NCBI GenBank assembly: GCA_947503395.1
Contig: CANNDP010000028.1
Span: forward strand, 1 to 10,501
Origin: Actinomycetota bacterium
GTDB lineage: Bacteria > Actinomycetota > Actinomycetes > Nanopelagicales > Nanopelagicaceae
Length of the DNA stretch: 10,501 nt
Reading direction: 5' to 3'
Below the pieces are notes generated by a model that was given only the letters and a program-made list of their open reading frames with translations, had not been told where the DNA came from and ran no database searches. Shown here one piece after another: positions 6,244 to 10,501 of the stretch. Positions within the stretch are counted from its first letter, which is position 1, and every line of letters starts with the position of its first letter. A program made the translations under genes and the position numbers.

Positions 6244-7926
6244 CTAAACCTCAATTACAACAGGCACAATCATCGGGCGACGGCGATGTTCTTCCCCTAC
6301 CCAACTTCCCACTGTCTTTCTAACTACTTGCGAGAGTTGATGAGTTCCATTAATTCCACCAGCTACTGCTCCGGTCAGGGCTCGCTCAATACGACCCTTT
6401 ACTTCATTGAAAAGCTCAAGATCTTCCGCAAAACCGCGTGCATGGATATCAGGGCCTGCAACAATTTTTCCACTCTGTGAATCGATAACGACAATTACTG
6501 AGATAAAACCTTCTTCTCCTAGAATCAAACGATCCTTTATCGATGCCTCAGTGATATCTCCAATGCTCTGGCCATCAACATAAACATAGCCAACTGGAAC
6601 TGCGCCAACTACCCTTGCTCTTCCTTCACTTAAATCAACAATGACTCCATTATCAACTACTACAACATTGCTTGGCTTAACTCCTGTTGAGATTGCAAGC
6701 TCAGCATTTGCAGTCATATGCCGCCACTCACCGTGAACCGGCATAACGTTTTTTGGCTTGACCACGTTATAGCAATAGAGCAACTCCCCTGCAGCTGCGT
6801 GACCTGAAACATGCACTAGCGCATTGCCTTTATGTACTACGCGAGCGCCAAATCTAGTTAGTTCATTTATAACTCGATAGACCGAATTCTCATTTCCGGG
6901 AATCAGTGATGATGCAAGAATTACAGTGTCATCTCTTCCTACTCTAATTTGATGATCGCCATTTGCCATTCGTGATAGAGCTGCCAGTGGCTCACCTTGA
7001 GATCCGGTGCAGATCAATACAACTTTATCTCCAGCACTTTCAATTTCATCAGGTTCTAGCAAAGTATTAGGCGGGATATGTAGATATCCCATCTCTGCAG
7101 CGAGCGTCATATTTCTAACCATCGAGCGTCCAACAAAGGCAACCTTTCGACCCTTGCTATAGGCAATATCTATTACCTGTTGGATGCGATGAACATGTGA
7201 TGCAAAGGAGGCGACAATTACTCTCGCCTTTGTGCCATCAATAACTCGTTCCAATACCGGCATAATTTCCCGCTCAGATGTGGTAAATCCTGGAATATCA
7301 GCATTAGTTGAATCAACCATAAACAAATCAACCCCTGATTGGCCAAGGGATGCAAAGCGAGCTAAATCAGTGACTCTTCCATCTAGAGGAAGTTGGTCCA
7401 TTTTAAAATCGCCAGTATGAAGCACTACCCCGGCAGGAGTCTTTATCGCAACTGCTAACGCATCAGGAATTGAATGGTTTACTGCAATAAATTCCAAATC
7501 AAAAGGTCCAACTTTTCTGCTCTGACCTTCTTTAACTTCAACCATAATTGGTGAGATCCGATGATCTCTTAACTTTCCTTTTAAGAAGGCAAGAGTTAAA
7601 GCGCTACCAATTACTTGAATATCTTCTCGCTCTCGAAGTAGGTAGCCAAGTGCGGTTATGTGATCCTCATGACCGTGAGTTAGAAAAACGGCAGCAATAT
7701 CACCCATTCGCTCTTTTAGATAGGAAAAATCTGGCAGGATTAAATCAACACCTGGTTGAGTTTCACTTGGAAATAAAACGCCACAGTCAACGATTAATAA
7801 CTGGCCTTCATATTCAAAAACGGTCATATTGCGACCAATTTCTCCAAGGCCACCTAAGGCAACAATCCTTAGAGTTTTGGCGGCAAGTTTTGGCGGCAAC
7901 CCTAGATCGGGATGCGGATGATTCAT
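6244..7926 (-). CDS. rnj: Ribonuclease J (metallo-beta-lactamase/beta-CASP)
   Basis: RNase J is a zinc-dependent 5'-3' exo- and endoribonuclease that matures rRNA and degrades mRNA. The 560-residue protein has all the landmarks: GGLGEIGRNM (25-34), the metal-binding HGHEDH (84-89), NHSIPDA (150-156), HTGDFK (170-175), the beta-CASP region with VASFASHVHRIQ (238-249) and SGSQGEP-like CTGSQGEP (306-313). Then come VHVSGHA (371-377) and MPVHGEWRH (395-403, catalytic His 398). The C-terminal domain runs from about 450 to 560. Its ATG overlaps the dapA stop by one base (TAATG), implying coupling, with no strong Shine-Dalgarno. dapA-rnj adjacency is conserved in actinobacteria, including Mycobacterium tuberculosis. 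Length is normal and no key residue is missing. Confidence 0.96.
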   Translation of the reverse strand: MNHPHPDLGLPPKLAAKTLRIVALGGLGEIGRNMTVFEYEGQLLIVDCGVLFPSETQPGVDLILPDFSYLKERMGDIAAVFLTHGHEDHITALGYLLREREDIQVIGSALTLAFLKGKLRDHRISPIMVEVKEGQSRKVGPFDLEFIAVNHSIPDALAVAIKTPAGVVLHTGDFKMDQLPLDGRVTDLARFASLGQSGVDLFMVDSTNADIPGFTTSEREIMPVLERVIDGTKARVIVASFASHVHRIQQVIDIAYSKGRKVAFVGRSMVRNMTLAAEMGYLHIPPNTLLEPDEIESAGDKVVLICTGSQGEPLAALSRMANGDHQIRVGRDDTVILASSLIPGNENSVYRVINELTRFGARVVHKGNALVHVSGHAAAGELLYCYNVVKPKNVMPVHGEWRHMTANAELAISTGVKPSNVVVVDNGVIVDLSEGRARVVGAVPVGYVYVDGQSIGDITEASIKDRLILGEEGFISVIVVIDSQSGKIVAGPDIHARGFAEDLELFNEVKGRIERALTGAVAGGINGTHQLSQVVRKTVGSWVGEEHRRRPMIVPVVIEV

Positions 7927-8816
7927 TACTTAACTTTCACGCCGCCAGCGCGAAGATCTTCTCGTAGTTGGTCTATCTGAGCCTTGGTTGCATCAACTAG
8001 TGGTAGGCGAACTCGTCCACCACTTAAGCCCATTAAATCAAGAGCGGCTTTAGTAAGAATTGCTCCTTGGGTTCTAAATGTTCCGGTATAGACCGGTAAT
8101 AATCTTTGATGAATATCAAGAGCCTTTGCGACATCACCTGAAAAGAATGCATTAAGCATCTGTTTTAACTCTGATCCGACGCTATGGCCGCAGACAGAGA
8201 CAAATCCGACTGCTCCAACTGAAAGTAGTGGAAGATTTAAAATGTCATCACCTGAGTAAACCGGTATAGCGCATCTCTTAATTACCCAAGAAGTTGAAGC
8301 GATATCTCCCTTTGCATCTTTAAGAGCTGCAATTTTGGGATTTGCTGCTAACTTAACAATCGTATCTGGCTCAATTGCAACGCCAGTTCTATGCGGGATG
8401 TCATAGAGCATGATTGGCAAATCAGTAGCGCCTGCCATTGCTTCAAAGTGAGCTGCAATTCCAGCCTGCGGTGGTTTGTTGTAATAAGGAGTCACCACTA
8501 AAAGTCCATCAGCTCCAGCCTTAGCTGCCTGCCTTGCCTGCTCGAGTGAGTGAGAAGTTTCATTATTTCCAGCCCCTGCGACAATCTTTATATTTGATCC
8601 AACTACTTTGCGAACTACCTTGATGATTTCAACTTTCTCTTCATCGCTAGTAGTTGGCGCCTCCCCTGTTGTGCCATTTAAAACTATTCCATCATGACCA
8701 GTTGAAACTAGATGTGCAGCTATTTTTTCAACGCTTGCCCAATCAATCGATAAGTCATCTTTAAACGGGGTGACCATCGCGGTCAACAATCTGCCAAATG
8801 GCGCCTGAATCGACAT
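7926..8816 (-). CDS. dapA: 4-hydroxy-tetrahydrodipicolinate synthase
   Basis: DapA condenses pyruvate with aspartate-4-semialdehyde, the first committed step to diaminopimelate (peptidoglycan) and lysine. The 296-residue TIM barrel shows NGTTGEAPTTSDEE (47-60; T49/T50 of the catalytic relay), VVTPYYNKP (107-115; Y111), MLYDIPHRTG (136-145; Y138 and R143) and the Schiff-base lysine K166 in AALKDAKGD. These correspond to the E. coli catalytic set, so activity is expected. Pyruvate-aldolase relatives such as N-acetylneuraminate lyase are excluded by the R143 region and the synteny. The ATG lies 23 bp after thyX without a convincing Shine-Dalgarno, and the stop overlaps the rnj ATG. The thyX-dapA-rnj order is a known actinobacterial arrangement. 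Feedback inhibition by lysine cannot be judged from this. Confidence 0.95.
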   Translation of the reverse strand: MSIQAPFGRLLTAMVTPFKDDLSIDWASVEKIAAHLVSTGHDGIVLNGTTGEAPTTSDEEKVEIIKVVRKVVGSNIKIVAGAGNNETSHSLEQARQAAKAGADGLLVVTPYYNKPPQAGIAAHFEAMAGATDLPIMLYDIPHRTGVAIEPDTIVKLAANPKIAALKDAKGDIASTSWVIKRCAIPVYSGDDILNLPLLSVGAVGFVSVCGHSVGSELKQMLNAFFSGDVAKALDIHQRLLPVYTGTFRTQGAILTKAALDLMGLSGGRVRLPLVDATKAQIDQLREDLRAGGVKVK

Positions 8817-8839
8817 GCGCCAAGGCTACTACTTACCGG

Positions 8840-9571
8840 CTATGGCGCGACGCGCCCCGACTTTTCAAAGGCAGCATAGGTAATCGGCATCAGGCGGGCA
8901 AAGTGCTCCTCCATCTTCTCTGCCACCATTTCTATCTCCCGCTGCGGATAGCTAGGAAAGTGAGATCCTTCTCGGGCTGTTCTTAACGAGAGAAAGTTCA
9001 TAAGAGCTCTAGCATTCATCGTGACATACATAGATGAATAGAGCGCAACCGGAAGCACTGCTCTGGCAACTTCCTTTGCCACCCCTGCATCTAGCATCTT
9101 CTTATAATTCAAATAACAAAGTTCATAACTTTCTTTCATCGCAGCTACTGATATCGCATACTGCTCATCACTACCATCAACAAATGTGTAGGCACCAGTT
9201 TTGCCAACTTGTACTAATTTTCTAGCTTTATTTGGAACGTAGAAAACTGGAAGCAGTTCGCGATAGCGACCACTCTCTTCGTTATATGATGCGATGCGAT
9301 GGCGCATAAACTCTCTAAATACAAATATCGGAGCGCTAATAAAAAAGGTCATTGAGGTATGCTCGAATGGAGAGCCATGGCGCTCTCTAGCCAAATAATT
9401 AATCAATCCAGTTGAGCGAGTAGGGTCTGCGTTTACTTCCTCTAAAGAATTCTCACCTGCTGTTGATACTCGCGCCGCCCAAATGACATCAGCATCACTA
9501 GCGCTAGATTTAACTAGCTCTACTGTCACATCATCTCTAAAGACAATATCTGGATGGCTTGGCTGGCTCAC
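8840..9571 (-). CDS. thyX: FAD-dependent thymidylate synthase ThyX
   Basis: ThyX makes dTMP from dUMP using methylenetetrahydrofolate and reduced FAD, and is unrelated to ThyA. The signature RHRxxSxNExSxRY is intact (RHRIASYNEESGRY, residues 90-103 from the chosen start). Further family blocks are DVTVELVKSSASDADV (14-29), AARVSTAG (32-39), HGSPFEH (65-71) and ARAVLPVALYSSMY near 170-185. It closely resembles the Streptomyces-type protein. I chose GTG 9571, giving 243 residues, because AAGG lies 8 nt upstream. Family similarity also begins just after this point. An in-frame TTG at 9601 would add ten residues but has no ribosome site. dapA follows after 23 bp. The 5' end diverges from azlC. 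Confidence 0.94.
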   Translation of the reverse strand: MSQPSHPDIVFRDDVTVELVKSSASDADVIWAARVSTAGENSLEEVNADPTRSTGLINYLARERHGSPFEHTSMTFFISAPIFVFREFMRHRIASYNEESGRYRELLPVFYVPNKARKLVQVGKTGAYTFVDGSDEQYAISVAAMKESYELCYLNYKKMLDAGVAKEVARAVLPVALYSSMYVTMNARALMNFLSLRTAREGSHFPSYPQREIEMVAEKMEEHFARLMPITYAAFEKSGRVAP

Positions 9572-9579
9572 GTGCGCGA

Positions 9580-9583
9580 CCTT
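9580..9583 (-). promoter_or_regulatory. Shine-Dalgarno site supporting the thyX GTG start
   Basis: AAGG (in TAAGGT, minus strand) lies 8 nt before GTG 9571. It favours that start over the upstream in-frame TTG at 9601. Confidence 0.5.
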
Positions 9584-9608
9584 ATCTACTCTCTGGCACA
9601 AGGCTGGG

Positions 9609-9638
9609 ATTTTCTAAGGCAGAATGGGCGCGTGTCAT
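9609..9638 (-). promoter_or_regulatory. Candidate thyX promoter
   Basis: On the minus strand ATGACA (9638-9633, 5 of 6 matches to TTGACA) is followed 16 bp on by TAGAAA (9616-9611), or 18 bp on by GAAAAT (9614-9609). Each matches 4 of 6 consensus -10 bases. Transcription would start near 9602, giving a leader of about 30 nt that contains the AAGG ribosome site. The -35 overlaps the first codons of azlC. Prediction is from consensus only. Confidence 0.3.
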
Positions 9639-10315
9639 TAAATCCTCCGAGCTTTAATAGGCGCCGCGTCCTATCCGACTCGCTGGCTGTGGCAATTCCA
9701 GTGGGCACATATGGCGCAGCCTTTGGAGCAGCCTCTATCGCTGCAGGATTTTCAGTTCTCCAAACCTGTCTCTTATCACTTCTCTTATTTTCCGGCGCAT
9801 CACAATTTGCAGTTGTTGGAGTTATGGGCTCTGGTGGATCTGCATTGAGCGCAATTGCTACCGGATCTCTTCTAGGTTTTCGAAATGGGCTCTATGGATT
9901 AAAGATGGCTCCGCTATTAAAGCTAAGAGGTTTTAAACGTGTAATCGGCGCGCAGTTAACTATTGATGAATCAACGGGTGTTGCAATTAGCCAAGAGGGG
10001 CGAGGAGATGACGCAGCGCGTTATGGCTTCTGGGCAACCGGTATTGGAGTTTATTTCTTCTGGAATCTCTTTACTCTCCTTGGAGCCATCGGTGCTGGAG
10101 CAATTGGAGATCCTGCAGCGTGGGGTCTTGATGCAGTAGTTCCGGCAGCATTTCTTGGACTCCTCTGGCCAAGACTTACTGATAATAAAACTCGAGTACT
10201 TGCCATATCTGCTGCGCTTTTGGCGCTTTTATTAGTTCCATTTGTTCCAGCTGGAGTTCCAATAATTGCAACAGCGCTATTGGCAGTAATTTTTGGAAGT
10301 AGGGCGGCTCGATGA
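9632..10315 (+). CDS. azlC: AzlC-family protein, large subunit of a probable branched-chain amino-acid exporter
   Basis: AzlC is the large membrane subunit of the AzlCD permease, whose characterised members export branched-chain amino acids or analogues. The protein is strongly hydrophobic with segments near 17-38, 42-62, 70-90, 132-155, 162-180 and 188-220. It carries the family motifs FSGASQFA (53-60), RNGLYGLKM (84-92, where relatives often have RHxLYG) and LTIDESTGVA (109-118; usually LTDE). I chose GTG 9632 (227 residues), since a longer frame from ATG 9554 would run antisense through the thyX start and adds a non-family extension. The only ribosome-site candidate, AAGG at 9616-9619, is 12 nt away, so the start is less certain than the family. 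Its stop overlaps the azlD ATG. Confidence 0.85.
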   Translation: MSLNPPSFNRRRVLSDSLAVAIPVGTYGAAFGAASIAAGFSVLQTCLLSLLLFSGASQFAVVGVMGSGGSALSAIATGSLLGFRNGLYGLKMAPLLKLRGFKRVIGAQLTIDESTGVAISQEGRGDDAARYGFWATGIGVYFFWNLFTLLGAIGAGAIGDPAAWGLDAVVPAAFLGLLWPRLTDNKTRVLAISAALLALLLVPFVPAGVPIIATALLAVIFGSRAAR

Positions 10316-10501
10316 GTCAGATATGGATTGCAACCTTAGTTTCGTCGCTGATCTGCTTTCTATTGAAGTATCTTGGCTATCGCATCCCAGAATCTCTTCT
10401 TAGTAGACCATTAATTCAAAGGATTAATTCTCTAATACCTATCGCTCTACTTAGCTCATTAGTCGCTGTTCAGGCGCTAACCATTGAGCAGCAGGTAGTA
10501 A
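10312..10501 (+). CDS. azlD: AzlD-family small subunit (C-terminus outside window)
   Basis: The frame starts with the ATG of an ATGA overlap with the azlC stop (10312-10315) and runs off the right edge, showing 63 residues. They contain two hydrophobic segments (about 4-20 and 41-56) around RIPESLLSRP and LIPIALLSSLVAV. This is the usual AzlD pattern of a short helix, an R-x-P stretch near residue 23 and a second helix. AzlD is the roughly 100-residue partner of AzlC in the branched-chain amino-acid exporter. The overlap implies coupled synthesis of the two subunits. The purine-rich AGGGCGG just upstream may be its ribosome site. Identity rests on both the residues and the azlC neighbour. Confidence 0.8.
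   Translation, partial: MSQIWIATLVSSLICFLLKYLGYRIPESLLSRPLIQRINSLIPIALLSSLVAVQALTIEQQVV

Noticed and set aside
7548..7967. 139-codon plus-strand open frame opposite rnj/dapA
   Set aside because: It lies antisense inside two genes with fully intact conserved motifs and has no recognisable domain. A shadow frame.
8817..8839. Possible lysine riboswitch or attenuator before dapA
   Set aside because: Only 23 bp separate thyX and dapA, far too little for a riboswitch, and no structured element is visible.
9554..9631. N-terminal extension of azlC from ATG 9554
   Set aside because: It runs antisense through the thyX N-terminus, adds 26 residues unlike AzlC, and leaves no room for promoters. GTG 9632 fits the family better.
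9624..9641. Five-codon ATG-to-TAA mini-ORF overlapping the azlC start, with AAGG 4 nt upstream
   Set aside because: Its peptide (MGACH) has no branched-chain residues expected of a leader peptide, and there is no attenuator downstream. Most likely chance.

Overview
The window reads as an ordinary, tightly packed stretch of a low-GC actinobacterial chromosome. GC is roughly in the low-to-mid 40s percent by eye. The gene content and order (thyX-dapA-rnj-ftsK, then a RodZ-like HTH membrane protein-rimO-pgsA-cinA-clgR) is the conserved block known from Streptomyces and, in part, Mycobacterium. ClgR, Streptomyces-type ThyX and this synteny point firmly to Actinobacteria. The low GC and minimal intergenic DNA suggest a streamlined lineage such as the freshwater acI group (Nanopelagicales), but that placement is inference.

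Layout: almost everything is on the minus strand, so transcription runs from high to low coordinates. At the right end, azlC (9632-10315) and azlD (10312 to beyond the edge) run on the plus strand, divergent from thyX. Leftward from about 9571 come thyX, dapA, rnj (RNase J) and ftsK, with gaps of 23 bp, a 1-bp overlap and 49 bp. A 121-bp non-coding gap (3740-3860) follows ftsK; it holds two small dyads and a good candidate sigma-70 promoter. That promoter would drive a second unit: RodZ-like gene, rimO, pgsA, cinA, clgR and a TetR-family gene that runs off the left edge. rimO/pgsA and pgsA/cinA overlap by ATGA. No stretch over 300 bp lacks a gene. No RNA genes, IS elements, CRISPR arrays or long repeats were seen.

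Function: the right unit combines precursor supply (ThyX for dTMP, DapA for diaminopimelate/lysine), RNA processing (RNase J) and chromosome segregation (FtsK). The left unit combines a cell-shape-type membrane protein, ribosomal protein S12 modification (RimO), anionic phospholipid synthesis (PgsA), NMN recycling (CinA C-terminal type) and the Clp-protease regulator ClgR. AzlCD is a probable branched-chain amino-acid exporter.

No previously undescribed system is evident. Points worth a second look are the C-terminal Ala-Ala of ClgR (a likely Clp degron), the TetR gene placed directly after clgR with a GC-rich palindrome in its first codons, an apparently leaderless GTG start for ftsK, several starts without Shine-Dalgarno sites, and the start sites of the thyX/azlC divergent pair.
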